Origin: Blasia pusilla | Lineage: Eukaryota; Marchantiophyta; Marchantiopsida; Blasiales | Direction: 5' to 3' | Length of the DNA: 64,000 bases | Assembly (NCBI GenBank): GCA_050084515.1 | Contig: CM114275.1 | Coordinates: 248,001 to 312,000 of the forward strand | Shown: in pieces, positions 12,801 through 24,500 of the stretch | Layout: every line of letters begins with the position of its first letter | Numbering within the stretch: position 1 is the stretch's first letter | Notes under the pieces: generated by a model | Told to the model about the DNA's origin: nothing | Databases searched by the model: none | What the model saw: only the letters and a program-made list of their open reading frames with translations | Program-made: the position numbers and the translations under genes

Positions 12801-14164
12801 GCTTGACAAAGCATGCTGAAAGACGTACATCACATCATCTCTTACTGGTAACATATTCCAGCTTAACATTTGTCTAGAATATTGAGTGAATTTACAAGTC
12901 CCAAAGCAGAAAAGAACCTAAATTTGTTGAGTCTTCTATTTTGTGTTTGATCTGATCAAAGTTGAGAGGTGTCCAAAAAAAATCAAGTTTGGATGCTTGG
13001 TGGGTAACATGCTGTCTTCTACAAACTAAAATTAAGTAGCACTGCACATTGTAAATATATCAATTTCAACAATGTCTAAGACTTCATTCTCCAACTGTCA
13101 CTTATCAGAGATCATGAATGTGGAGTTGCAGTACGGCCCTAGTGGTATTGGAAAGACGTGGTTACTGAGGTCAGTACTCAGGGAAGTGACCAGCATCAAG
13201 GATCTGCGAATTGTGACACTTCCAGTTGCAGAGATGAAGAGTATCTATGCTGTCTTAGAAGAGCTGGCACGTCATTGGAGACTACGGTTTGCACTAGTAA
13301 TTGATGATATTTTCTCTCGGGTTAGTCCTTCCACTATCTTTTTCCTTTCCTTGATCTGAGTGACCAATTCAAGTTAATATGCTGATGTAAGCTATGATTA
13401 ATGCAAAAGGGCATCTTTAGCATATACTTCACTCAATCATTAACACTCATTTGGCTGTCTTAAAATGGTCCTCCAAGCGAAAGAGTGAAGAATTAGGTTA
13501 TGTAGATAAATGAGATTCTTGTTTCAGCAGAGTGAGCTGAAGTGTTCATGAGAAGTGGAAGATAGAAATGGTAGATGCCAGATGTACTTAATCAGTACAG
13601 TAGGCTTCTTTCTGGAAAATCTCGAAGAAGCACCACCTCATGAAATTTGATTGATACAGGGCGGTGAGGAAAACTACGCTCTTCTGAAGTCAGCTCTTGA
13701 TGGGAACGTGCAGGTAGATGTTGTACTCCTGAGTCGTGCTTATTTTCCTGAGTGTAGTGTCTGTTCAAAATCTAGCACTTTCCATTGGGAATCTTAGAAC
13801 TTATCTCCTCAGGAAGTTCTATTGAGACTGACTTTTATTGTTGGGAATTTTATTTCAGGAATGGCCCGAGAATGTGCTACTATGTGCGACAAGTTCCAGA
13901 AAAGTGGCCCTGCAGGGTAAAGATGGTGTCACTGGGTATGGAGATCTGGCTCATCTGTTTGGGTCAACACTAGAGTTTGCAGAACTCAACGAGGATGAAT
14001 ATTCTTTATGTAGTAGGGAATTATTGGAGAACAGAAAAGCCAACAGCTGTTTTGATACACCTATGTCAACTGAAGAAGTGGTTATTCAGGCAAGATTATG
14101 GGCTGAGAAATTAAATGTAAGGAGCATAAGATCAGCAGCTCAATTTGTTAATGGGCTAGAGTAA
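9895..14164 (+). CDS. DUF815-family AAA+ ATPase, probably plastid-targeted, 12 exons
   Basis: Exons read as 9895-10139, 10326-10450, 10695-10761, 11079-11268, 11446-11578, 11949-12095, 12309-12422, 12456-12490, 12698-12847, 13132-13320, 13660-13713 and 13859-14164. Every intron has GT..AG ends and all phases agree, giving 584 codons plus TAA. The N-terminus (MAMAIQQLVLVSAPGVRWRW) is basic and poor in acidic residues, like a transit peptide. Landmarks follow the DUF815 order: ESYGEFFKLM, SWEDYLLEGILSGENNPF, AAADLDSLQRLSITESTL, then Walker A GPSGIGKT (residues 404-411), Walker B ALVIDDI (456-462), ENYALLKSALDG, NVLLCATSSRK, and a C-terminal helical lid ending RSAAQFVNGLE. An acidic low-complexity segment (exon 6) separates the N-terminal helical part from the ATPase. 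Bacterial relatives usually have ATSNR where this protein has ATSSR, so the sensor-1 asparagine appears replaced. The family's role is not established. The donor of exon 2 (GTTGGT) and the exon 7-9 joins are the least certain parts. Confidence 0.85.
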
Positions 14165-15114
14165 ACGCCAATCCTTATTTAGGAAATTAAATGTGCGAGT
14201 GAAATTCTCCAGCAGATGAATCTGAACCTCTTCCTTTTCTGCCATGCGACATAAAATTACCCGCTCAGGCTATTCAGTTCTAGGCCAAAATTTTCAGGTC
14301 AGAGTTGTATATGTAGATTTTACGTTCTTTGCATATCACTTTGAGCTTGTAATGGAATTGGATTGAATTTCATATTGTATTTCTTCAAACTAATTCCCAT
14401 AAGCAGTCGTTAATCCCTGGTGTCTAGGTGGACGCCCAAATTTAGGGCTTTGAGCTCTCACTCGGCCAACCATCACCCTCTGCTCTCTGTGCAAGACAAT
14501 GGTGAAGGGAATTATGGACTCGTGGATTTGGGCTCCCGCAAGCGTTGCACAAGAAGACATGGAATATCTGTAATCCTGAATTGGTCTAGTATGCGGTGTG
14601 TTGTGATTGCATAAGATGCCTGCATCCAACCAAGTCAATGACTTAGAACACCGACTCTTTGGAAGAGATGCAGGATGGTGGAATCTGATGTCTTTTCTTT
14701 TCCAGAATGTAGTCACAATTTTTTTGGACCAAAATTCAAGTTTATTTCACTAAGAAGTACTTCAAAAGGTGGAAAATGAGAAGAAAGGAAGTGCAATAAT
14801 CCAAGGAAATCCGTTGATTTTGGGAAATAATAAGACTTAAGAAAAACATCAATGTAAGATCTGAAATGTACGCTTCGTATTTGTTCTCTATTCAGCGGCT
14901 TTTCCAGATTAGGAAGCACTAAAATTTAAGTGGAGGGGCCATTGGTGGCATGCAAAGAAATCCGTTTAAGGCTAGGTAGATGAACTTGTTAAGGATATGC
15001 ACAATGTTATTATCTACTCGTCATTAACTTATCAGTACGGAAACCACATTCAATCATGGAGATTGTGATGGGCAAAAAATTGTAATCCTTCATAAGTAAG
15101 ATTTTACATACTCT
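14165..15114. other. 3' flank of the ATPase gene, no other gene seen
   Basis: It holds the 3' UTR and intergenic DNA. The reverse ORF at 14390-14716 and the others here show no family signature. Confidence 0.5.
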
Positions 15115-15214
15115 TTAGTTTTCTTTATTATATTGAACCAAACCTATTCTCAAGGTGTGACAATTGTTATGCCAATTTGAATTTGATGAATTCATCAAAT
15201 TGGAATTTGATAAC

Positions 15215-15271
15215 ACGAGGGTCCATGATGGTTTCCAATTCATCAAATTGGAAACCATCATCAACCCTCGT
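15215..15271. repeat. Long imperfect palindrome
   Basis: Outer arms are ACGAGGGT (15215-15222) and ACCCTCGT (15264-15271). Inner arms are GATGGTTTCCAATT and AATTGGAAACCATC around a five-base loop. A second small palindrome, TTTGATGAATTCATCAAA, lies just upstream at 15182-15199. The region could be a foldback element or the end of the neighbouring retroelement. Confidence 0.8.
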
Positions 15272-15789
15272 AACCAAACATAGAGATAATCAGTATAACC
15301 CACACATACCACTACCAAATTCAGGTCCAAGTTCGCGTGCACATAATTACGCACATGATCTTTCCAAACCATACCATCATGTTCTTCTGGCAAGAGAATG
15401 CTTGATGAAAACATTTCACACATCCTCATAATAGTTCGCCCTCTGAGAAAATCCAATGTCGTCAAAGTCCTTTGCTATAAGTAAATAAAGTCTCACTAAT
15501 AAAACCTTTGGACTGTCGGTTGATATCCTCTTCCTTGAATAGTCGCATGTCTTCATGTATCCTAATAACGTACAATAGACAAGTTCTCCAATACCATGGG
15601 CATGACTGATTGGAATGTCTCTTCTCGTTAAGCATATGCTTTCATCCACACATTTGGATCATTGAGGTTCAACATCTCTTTGGCATTATGACGAATGGAT
15701 GTAGATAAATGTGGCTCTTGTCCACAAAGCTAGAAATATAATGAAAAGGATGTAAAGGATGGTTACCATCTAAACCAGTACACCATTAT

Positions 15790-18100
15790 CAACTATGGTA
15801 ACTGTAGGTCCCAATTTCCCAGATGGTCTCTTTGCAAACTATACTTGCACAAACCACTTATCATTGTTCGGAAAACTCTCTCCGCTAGACCATTTGCCTC
15901 AAGATGATCTTGCAATGTCACACAATGGTTAATCAATGCTTGATTATACAAGGTCTGAAAACTCTTTATAAAACTTGGTGCCTTGGTTGGTCAATACCTC
16001 TGCTTGTATGCCATATTGACTCAACAGTCGATCTAGGAATGCACACAATACTCCTTCACTTGCTTGCTTTGGAAATAAAGCCAACTCCATCCACTTTGAG
16101 AAACGCTCAACTATCACCAACACATATCAATTCTAAAGCTCCATGAAAGTTAAAGGTTCGGTCCAATCCAAACTCCATCATGATCAATAATAGTTGTAAG
16201 TGTGGAGTGAGAGCTTTAAATGATACTTGTACTCTATCACATACCATATACATGGCAACGAGCGATTTAAAGTGCGTTTCCATGCCACAACATCCATATT
16301 GCGTATGGAGTAAGCTACATATCTAGTTCACTCCAAAATATCCAATTCCTTGTGGGCATGCTACACCAATGATGTTTGTTACAAAGGATGAGGCGCTACT
16401 CACTCTCTACCATCCTCCCAAGCTTGTAAAACATGGGTTTCCTTCCATCTGAATTTCTTGGCTCATTGCAAGATCTGATCTTATTCCCTAATACCCAATG
16501 TGCTCGATATGTTGTGAGTTAAAAGATACTCCAAGATGTGCTCCAAGAGCACTCCATCCTTGTAGGTATCTCAATCATCTATAGACACCTTACCAACCTT
16601 CGGATCTAGGAACTCCTCATATTACCCTCCATGGTTAACCCCACGTAAGTATCTTATCTGCACACCATCTTATCATCTTTCATACCATACCATCAAACTC
16701 CAAGGGCGTCTCATCGACATTGACTCAAGTATGGATTAATTCCGACTCAATCCATTTGAAACTTGATTGACTCATCTAGGTACCGATTGATGTAATATCT
16801 ATAAATCATATTCTTGTAACAAAAGAACCCCTCTAGCAAGCTTTCATGTTTTCTTGTTAGAATCCATCAAGCCCTTTGATGGTTGCTGATTAGTGATGAG
16901 AGTAAGGGGGTATCGGAAAAATAACACTTGACATGTGCCACAACCCACATTGTGGCTAAGTGATCTTCCTCATGGAAAGTGTACTTTACCTTGGAAACAT
17001 TGTTTGAGAGGTTAGAATAAGTCAATACACTCTAACCCCATCATCATATTGGATGAAGATAACTCTAAGTCCCAACCTACTCCAATTGATGTCTAGTTGG
17101 AAAGGACATCCCCGACCCAGTCCCCTTAGGATGGGCACGAACATCAAATTTACCTTCAGCTTATCAAAATCTCTCTCTTGCTGATCCTCCCACCTCCACT
17201 CATGATCCACCTTTGTTATCATAGTTAGAGGCTTCACAATTGCAGTGCAACTCTTGACGTATCGTTGATAAAAGTTTTCCAATCCCATGAATGCACAAAC
17301 TCAATCTACATCTATAAGTATGGAATGTGTGAAATAGCCTCCATTTTTGTCTCTTCAACATCTAAGCCACATGGATATTTCCTACAAGCAAGCTACTCAA
17401 TTTGATCATGAAGAAATTGCTCCTATCTATATGTAACTTGAGTCCATGAAATTGAAATCCACAAAACACCTGTACAAGATGTTGCTCGTGCTCCTCAATC
17501 GTGGAACTGAAGATTATGATGTCATCAACATAAATCCAAGTAAAGTCCAAAATTTCCAATATCCTATCCATGATCTTCTAGAAGTCATGTAGAACGTTTT
17601 TCAATCCACATCTATAAGTATGGACTGTGTGAAATAGCCTCCATCTTTGTCTCTTCAACATGTAAGCCACATGGATATTTCCTACAAGCAAGCTATTCAA
17701 TATGATCATGAAGAAATTTCTCCTATCTGTATGTAACTTGAGTCCATGAAATTGAAATCCACAAAACACATATACAAGATGTTGCTCGTGCTCTTCAATC
17801 GTCGAACTGAAGATTATGATGTCATCAATATAAATCCAAGTAAAGTCCAAAATTTCCAATATCCTATCCATAATCTTAAGAAGTCATGTAGAACATTCTT
17901 CAATCCAACTGGTATGAACTGCCACTCAAATGATACTTCCATTGATGATCGATACCCCAAAAAGTCGTCTTCTACTTGTCCTTTAATCTTATAGGAAGTT
18001 GATAGTATCGAACTCAATCAAACTCATAAATCCCATCTCCTCTAAGGTGGGCATAGCATATCTACCAACCTTTATATGTCAATAGATCTTGCACATATGC
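15790..18100 (-). mobile_element. Degenerate Ty3/gypsy retrotransposon pol region
   Basis: Read on the minus strand from about 18020 downwards, the order is reverse transcriptase, RNase H, integrase, as in Ty3/gypsy (not Ty1/copia, where integrase comes first). Reverse transcriptase shows a WIYVDDIIIFSSTIEEHEQHL segment, with Y(V/I)DD as the catalytic core, at 17480-17570 and again at 17780-17870. RNase H start is at 17022-17288 (GLENFYQRYVKSCTAIVKPL, then HEWRWEDQQERDF). Integrase core is at about 15800-16130: ERFSKWMELALFPKQASEG, LLSQYGIQAEVLTNQGTKF and a later EANGLAERVFRT. Stops and frameshifts occur throughout. No LTR pair was identified, so the outer limits are approximate. Confidence 0.85.
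17302..17900 (-). repeat. Tandem duplication of 300 bp across the reverse-transcriptase core
   Basis: The sequence starting CAATCTACATCTATAAGTAT at 17302 repeats from 17602 with scattered substitutions; the second copy ends about 17900. The period is 300 bp, exactly 100 codons, so the duplication itself is in frame. Both copies include the YVDD/YIDD catalytic motif. Confidence 0.92.
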
Positions 18101-19605
18101 CTATCTATCTAATTGCTATGCATGTTCTTCTTGGCAAGCATGATTTTGGCACATAAATACTCCCCAATCGATAACTTCACTAGTCTTCCCTCAACCAAAT
18201 CTAGACTCATACTCTAAATCAAAGCCCTCTCCATATTACTATACCTATAAGGCCGTTGAAAGATTGGTGTATCACTAGTCAACTTGATATGAAACCTTAG
18301 ATCCTTCAAGGTAACTAAGCCATGCATACTAATTGCACAACAACTACCCTTTCTTTAAGTTATGAGGATCTGTTATTATTATCACATGTCGCTCTTCTCC
18401 TATCAAGTTGAACATAATCTTTGACTCCCAAGTCTTGATTGTGACTATGGTAGGACTTGATGATGTAGGATTTGGTTGCTATTATACAACCTCTTGAGCA
18501 CTACTAGTGCATACGTGGTTTCTTATAGTGTCTTCAAATATATCTACTCCCAAGACTCCTATATGGTATAGACTATCAACTATACGTGTTGCACTAACCA
18601 CCATCTGACTGTATCTATATCACATCTCATGAAGTCCATAGATATCTCTGTCAATCTTCTCTAGCCTCTTCCCCAACCACTACCTATAGCGCCTTGGTAG
18701 GCTAGGAGCTCATAAGTGTTTGACAAGTCATGTGTCTAGGCGATATCAAACGCCATTGAGCCACTCATACACCAAAATTCATGTCAAGAAATTCAGATGT
18801 ATTGTCTAACCAAGGTTCAATGTCTATGAAAATTTTGGTTTAATTTTGGATTTTTTTAATCCAAAATTTTCCTAAAAGAGTTATGAAAACCAAAAATTTG
18901 GCACCTACTCTTTTGACAACCTCCCTGCCCTACCACGCGACCTTCTCCCCTCCATGATCAATTGTCAGATCGATGCCCATCTCTAATGCCCAACCTCTCG
19001 ACGTCCATCCCCTGATTGTGGGGGATCATTGCCCCCTCCTTGCTACTAGACGTCCCCAATACCCCCCTCCTTGATGTACCCACCCCTTGATGCTCATAGC
19101 GCTTGGTGCCCCATTCTACAATCTAAGGTTTAGTAGAATATTTGGGATTGGATGTTTCATATTTGGTATGGAATTTCCAAGAATTTTTTCCCTAACTAAA
19201 CCAGATGGCCAAGATGAGGCCAATATACCTTTAGCTCGAACAACTCCTGAAGCCAACGAGAACGGCATAAATATCCCTCACACCGCGAACTTGAGGTGCT
19301 TGCTCGGGCAACTGGTCACCAATGTAGGGGGTTTGACTCTACATTGAAATATGGGGCCAACAAATGGGAATCTGCGGTTTTTGTACAATCATGTACCAAG
19401 GCCTTGGAAGATAATAAGTAAGATTTTTTGACTATCTAGTAAACCTGCCACATGTACTTAGTGTCGTGTGCATATACATTGCTACACAACCCATAACGCT
19501 GGTCACATCTACACACCACACAACACCGATCTTCTCCAACATACGGGTAGATCCACACATAAATGAAACATACTCACGCATATACACTGGGATCCCACAA
19601 CAAAA
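18101..19605. other. Non-coding repeat-derived DNA
   Basis: The stretch up to about 18700 may continue the Ty3/gypsy element towards its protease and gag, but no motif was secure. A hairpin with 11-bp arms lies at 18842-18868 (AATTTTGGATT / AATCCAAAATT). Around 18930-19110 the DNA is C-rich with repeated GCCC/CGTCC words and resembles the block at 35380-35680. The 86-codon ORF at 19087 has no family signature. Confidence 0.4.
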
Positions 19606-20440
19606 TCAAGAGTAGTAAAAATGGCTCTCTCGGCCTAAAACTCCACTCATGAATCTACATCGGCATATCGAACCACATCCACCCTCTGCTATGAGGGAAT
19701 CCGGACGCTAGCATCCTAACTCCTACACATCCACACACATCTATGCAAGAGAGACGCTCCTAAGGCTCAACGTGAGAAAGATGGCTTGAGAAATCCATCT
19801 CTCTCACTCTTATATCCTTGGGAAGAGCCAAAAGTCTCTTCCCCCAAAAATAGCCCTCCCAACGGTAACCTGCGTGGATAAGTTACCGGATGACTATTGA
19901 CTCGGTCAACAGGTCACCTGACGGACTAAGACCAAAATAGGGAAATTGGCATAAACAAGGTTTTAAGCGCAAAAAACCTATCGTCAACCTCATTCGATAT
20001 CTCGGGACGAAGTTACACCCAAATATCCCGCTGACTCTCTATGCCGTCAACGCGATAGAACTACCTACGTCGAAATAAGATGTGATATTACTCCTGAAGT
20101 TCCTTCAAGCATCCCGCAACCTTGAAACGCATCAAGCCCCCTAAACCCTAAATAGCCCTCCCAACGGTAACCTGCGTGCATAAGTTACCGGATGACTATT
20201 GACTCCGTCAACAGGTCACCTGACGAACTAAGACCAAAATAGGGAAATTGGCATAAACAAGGTTTCCGACGCAACAAACCTATCGTCAACCTCATTCGAT
20301 ATCTCGGGACGAAGTTACACCCAAATATCCCGCTGACTCTCTATGCCTTCGACGCGATAGAACTACCTATGTCGAAATAAGATGTGATATTACTCCTGAA
20401 GTTCCTTCAAGCATCCCGCAACCTTGAAACGCACTGAACC
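19606..20440 (+). repeat. LTR-like repeat family, copy A
   Basis: From AGAGTAGTAAAAATGGC onwards this matches the block at 42193-42830 in order: GGCCTAAAACTCCACTC, CGGCATATCGA, GGAATCCGGACGCTA, CAACGTGAGAAAGATGGCTT, a TATA-like CTCTTATAT and GGGAAGAGCCAAAAG. The TATA-like box followed by a conserved GGGAAGAGCC resembles an LTR promoter region read on the plus strand. No coding region or bounded LTR ends were found, so LTR-like is an inference. Confidence 0.65.
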
Positions 20441-20441
20441 C
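19849..20441 (+). repeat. 303-bp tandem duplication inside repeat copy A
   Basis: AATAGCCCTCCCAACGGTAA occurs at 19849 and again at 20152, a period of 303. The copies agree closely over their whole length, with scattered substitutions such as GTCAACGCG versus TTCGACGCG, down to CCTTGAAACGCA. High similarity implies that the duplication is young relative to the element. Confidence 0.92.
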
Positions 20442-20451
20442 CTCCCCCCCC

Positions 20452-23279
20452 CAAAATGTGTTTCGATTGCACTTAAAATATGTGTTCTTGTTCATCCGTG
20501 AATTGGTTTCACCCATCAAGATTCAAGACTTCTAGAGAAGGTGGGAACAAAAGAAAGAGATTTTGTCACGAAATAGAATACTTTTATGCGCTTAGCTTAT
20601 CCCACAGTAGATATTTATGCTATGCCCTAGAAGGACCTTTGCCATCAAGACCTAGGGGCTGTGAGGAAAGCACTTACAAGTGCTCAAAAAATTTGGGCTA
20701 TATCTAGGGCTTGAATGGTAAAGAGTACTTATTTATAAAAAAATAGGTCTATGCTAGCAATCGCATTCTTTTTCATAAATTTTTTCTTTCTATGATCCTC
20801 TCCCTTGTTTTTAGTTACTCATCAAATGACACTTTGCCTATGTTTACAAGTTTGATTATTTCTCAATGAGTGCATGGAAGGATGTATCACAAAAATATAT
20901 TTTTTCAAAGTATAAATCATTTGGTTAACACGGGCCAGGTGCTTACATTTAGCGGAGACTTATGTTCTATTGGCAAAGCTATGCTGAGTGGCCTCTCACT
21001 TTGGCCGAGTGCCCAAAAAATTTTTTGCGGCTTGAAGAAAAAGGTGAAAGCGATGAAAACTCATAAGGAAACCTTAGGGCATAACGTTCTTCAAAGATTT
21101 AATGCTTCTTTTTTAATCCCTACAATTCTTATAGCAAATTTATCCACTTTAATTTTGCTGAACATCTTGTTATTATGGCATATTCATATGGGAATCGAAG
21201 AAATTTTGGGAGAATTTTTTGAGAAAATGTATGGAATATTCATGTTTTTCCTTAAACACTTTGAGACCGAAAACGAATTTTTTGTGTTGGACATCCCATC
21301 ATTGAGAAGGTTGAAGAAAGAGAGAATGAGCTCCAAGCTCCCTCTCTCTCCCTCTCTTGCAATCTCTTTCCCAAGTCACATGTGTGACTTATGCACACAT
21401 GTGACCTCTCCAACCCTAACCCTCTATAGGAGATGAAGGGGCACCTCAAAAATGGGAAGTTAACCCCTTGTAAGAAAAAATGAATTTTCTCTCAACAATC
21501 CTAAATGGGCCTTTAACTAGGCCCACCTCCCCAACATGTCATTCTCAATTGACATGCCCACCGTCTTTGGGTACACCATGTAGAAACTCCTCACTTCCAT
21601 AGAATTGATGCAAGCCTCTTAATCATATATATTATTCCAAATACTTCTTACATGCTCCCTTATTTAGTTTCATATATGATAGGGTTTTAGTGAATAAGGT
21701 TGCTGAAATTCTGGCTTGAATTCTCTGGTCGTATGTCGAAGGGGGAGATTTTCCTGGAGAGTATTTTGGGAAATTTGTTCCATATAGAAATTTTCCGCAG
21801 TTTTGTTACGTCTAGTTTTTGCATTGTTCGTCCAATAGGAGCAGAAGTTATTAAGGCAAAGTCCGTCCTTAAAATTCTAGAGAGAATAGGAGTAGAAGAA
21901 CGTATCAACCTTCCCTCTCCAACCCTCTCCAACGAATACTCTCGGGAGGGAGGGCGAGTAAGGAGAGGGAGAGAATGTCCCTCTCTTTATTACCCACGGA
22001 TACATACATCATGAAGGTGACGTGTTTCCCCTTCAAGAAAGAGAAAAATCATGAATAAAGAACGGGGTGATGGGGGAACCCGCTCGAGAGTACCAAACGA
22101 GGAGACTCAAAGAGTCGAGTACGAGAAGACCACAACTGGCCTGGAAAGAGGAAAAGGGGGCACTCCCTACGGGCTGAGCTCACCAACAACAGAGGAAATA
22201 TCAATAACACCTAGCGAGAAATGACTACTACTAAGTGGGCCTCTACTACTGGCATCTCCCATAGCTTGAGCATGCCGTAGAAGCCCATTACGTTGGATAG
22301 GGTGCAAAGCTATCGAGACCCGTTGCCTACAGTAAAGAATTGCAGTAGCTAATGACAACCCATTTCTCAAGTAGAGATGATGAGCACAATCCTCAAGGAA
22401 TGAATCAAACCTCTCATGCATCTTTATGACTAGGGGGACAAATAAATATCCATCATGAAGTTGATTATAGATGGGTCTTGTTCACCATTGCTCCTTATAT
22501 TAATCTCCCTCGGGTCACCATATGGGCTTGTAAACTAAAGGAGTTTAGGAGATGAGCTTAGGTGGTTCATCAGAGACCGCACAGATAGCCTCAAAATTGG
22601 GATGGGCCAAAAGGCAGATCCTCTTGGTACAATGCATGTTTCGGAAAGTTTCAAGGTCTTTTTAATGCAAATCCTCCTTCGAGCTCGTTTTGAGCACCTG
22701 GCCCAACGAGTCCAAGCAGTTTGGTTGGAATTCTAGGAGGCAAAGAAAGGGCCGATTCATCAGCGCTAGAGAAGGCGATGGGCGCATGAAGCCGGAAACT
22801 CAAAAGGATCCTAATTTTAGCCCAGTCGATTTCAAGAAGAGCCAAACTTAGTGTGCTAAATGAGTGCGGTAGGTAGAGAGAATCAATAAGTTGAGATACT
22901 GGACATGCCTGTGAAGGGTCCTAAACCTCAACTCTCAATTTGCGCTCGCAATGAGGGTTGAGATGATACACATCGTAGACCATGCAAAAGTTCCACCTCT
23001 TCATATTTTCGACGTGATTGCGGGGAATTGATAAAGTCTAGCACACAGATAATCAGATGTATGGGGAAAGTATCTTCGATCAGTTGGAAAAATTGAGAAG
23101 AGAGACTATAGAGCTCCAATTCCATGCATGTGCTTCAATGTGATTAGTGGTGATTACGATTATGAAAAACACGTGGCCTGAGGACTTACTGCGGTAGATT
23201 TCCGTCTAGCAAGAAGGTCTTATTGAACAAGGGGTTAAAATTTTAATGTTTAAGTCTAAGGAAGTAGACCCTATAACAA
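20452..23279. other. Intergenic DNA, no gene recognised
   Basis: The longest frame here (188 codons, 20870-21436) contains low-complexity, lysine- and leucine-rich sequence and matches no family I know. The reverse frames at 21687-21932 and 22167-22421 are also unrecognised. Confidence 0.45.
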
Positions 23280-23340
23280 TCTATACTATTATGGGAGAGT
23301 GGCCTTATAGGGGTGCCATCCCTCCCGGTGACACCTGTCC
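23280..23340 (+). mobile_element. Helitron 5' terminus (non-autonomous element)
   Basis: The sequence A|TCTATACTATTATGGGAGAG begins with TC directly after an A at 23279, as expected for a Helitron inserted between A and T. TCTATACTATT-type starts are common at plant Helitron 5' ends. A related start is at 24119 and others at 37658 (minus) and 38149. No matching CTRR end was assigned, so the length of this element is unknown. Confidence 0.55.
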
Positions 23341-24118
23341 TTTTTGACCTGTAGTTAATTGGCATGTGTCGCTAGCCCAAGTATGGATGAAAGAGTGCAT
23401 GGATTAAACGCGTTAGAATAATGATTGTGAAACGCCCGAGCCTAATCTTTCACCGGTGTTGAGCTCGAGCACCAGCTAGTTACTAGTATGAAGAGCATAA
23501 GGAAAAACAAGGATGCGTTTGCCCGCCGGTGCCTGAGAGATTCGATCACAACCATAATGACACGTATCACGTATGCTGTGTTTAAATGCGGGATGGGTGT
23601 CTAGATTTTAGTAGATCTTATAATTCTGCTCAAAATTTTCGGATTTGTAGAAATATGAAATCTCGAAGTTACTCACTCTCTTAGTACTCTCTCGTAGCAA
23701 GTTTGGAGTGGCTCTAATTGCTTTGTATCTTTCATTTCTGGAAGGTTTGCCAACTTGCCATGACACGTAGAAAAACTTATCACAAATTTAAAATATTATG
23801 CAATTTGAATAGAGTGCATTAATTTAGATCAAATACTCACATTATTGGGAAGAATATGATCGGAGCAAGATAGTGGTATAAAAATTCTTCTTAAACCACT
23901 GTGCATAGTTAGGGGGAAGAAACAAAAGGCGATGCAAACTCCGAAAACACAGGTGGGACCCGGTACATCCGGGGGAGTAACTCCGGGTTTTCAACTGGTT
24001 TTCTGATACTATTTACAAAGGAACTACAATCATTTTGTGATAGGCAACTTTAAAATAAATCGGAAATTCTCAATTTTAAGCGGCTAGTTTTATTCGGTAT
24101 TCCATAACTTGTTCAGAA

Positions 24119-24500
24119 CCTATATTATTATGGGAGAGTGCCTCTTCATTTTGCAAACTCCTCCTCTTGACACGTGACATTTTCAGCCAATGGGATCGAT
24201 CGTTTTCCAAGCCAATAGGATCGCTTGCTTTCTTGACCAATAGGATCGCTCGAAATTGATGTAAAAGACAATCAAGCATTTTGAGAGCTAATTAGCATCT
24301 TAGGAGTTGATTTAAACGCGTGCATGGCACGGGCCTATATTATCTTGACAAATGTCCTTTCTAGCCAATAAGATTGTCTAAGATATCATGATTATTCGAA
24401 TTCAATTGTACATTATGAATGGTAAATCAAAATTATACATTATTTTTAATCGGTGCATCGCATGGGCACCAACTATTACGTCATTATTCAAGATCTTCAT
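24119..24500 (+). mobile_element. Helitron-derived fragments
   Basis: CCTATATTATTATGGGAGAG at 24119 differs from the 23280 terminus by few bases, with the expected leading T changed to C. Near 24315 (CGTGCATGGCACGGGC) and 24451 (GGTGCATCGCATGGGCACC) are short hairpins of the kind found just inside Helitron 3' ends. Neither is followed by a clear CTRR, so these are eroded pieces. Confidence 0.4.

Noticed and set aside
13132-13320. P-loop exon as an NB-ARC resistance gene
   Set aside because: Walker motifs and the flanking exons follow the DUF815 pattern; there is no RNBS, GLPL or MHD motif and no LRR.
20140-20155. CCCTAAACCCTAAA, a plant telomere-like motif
   Set aside because: Two units only, at the junction of the 303-bp duplication; too short to be an interstitial telomere.
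20870-21436. 188-codon plus-strand ORF
   Set aside because: Low-complexity lysine/leucine-rich translation in repeat-derived DNA, no family signature.
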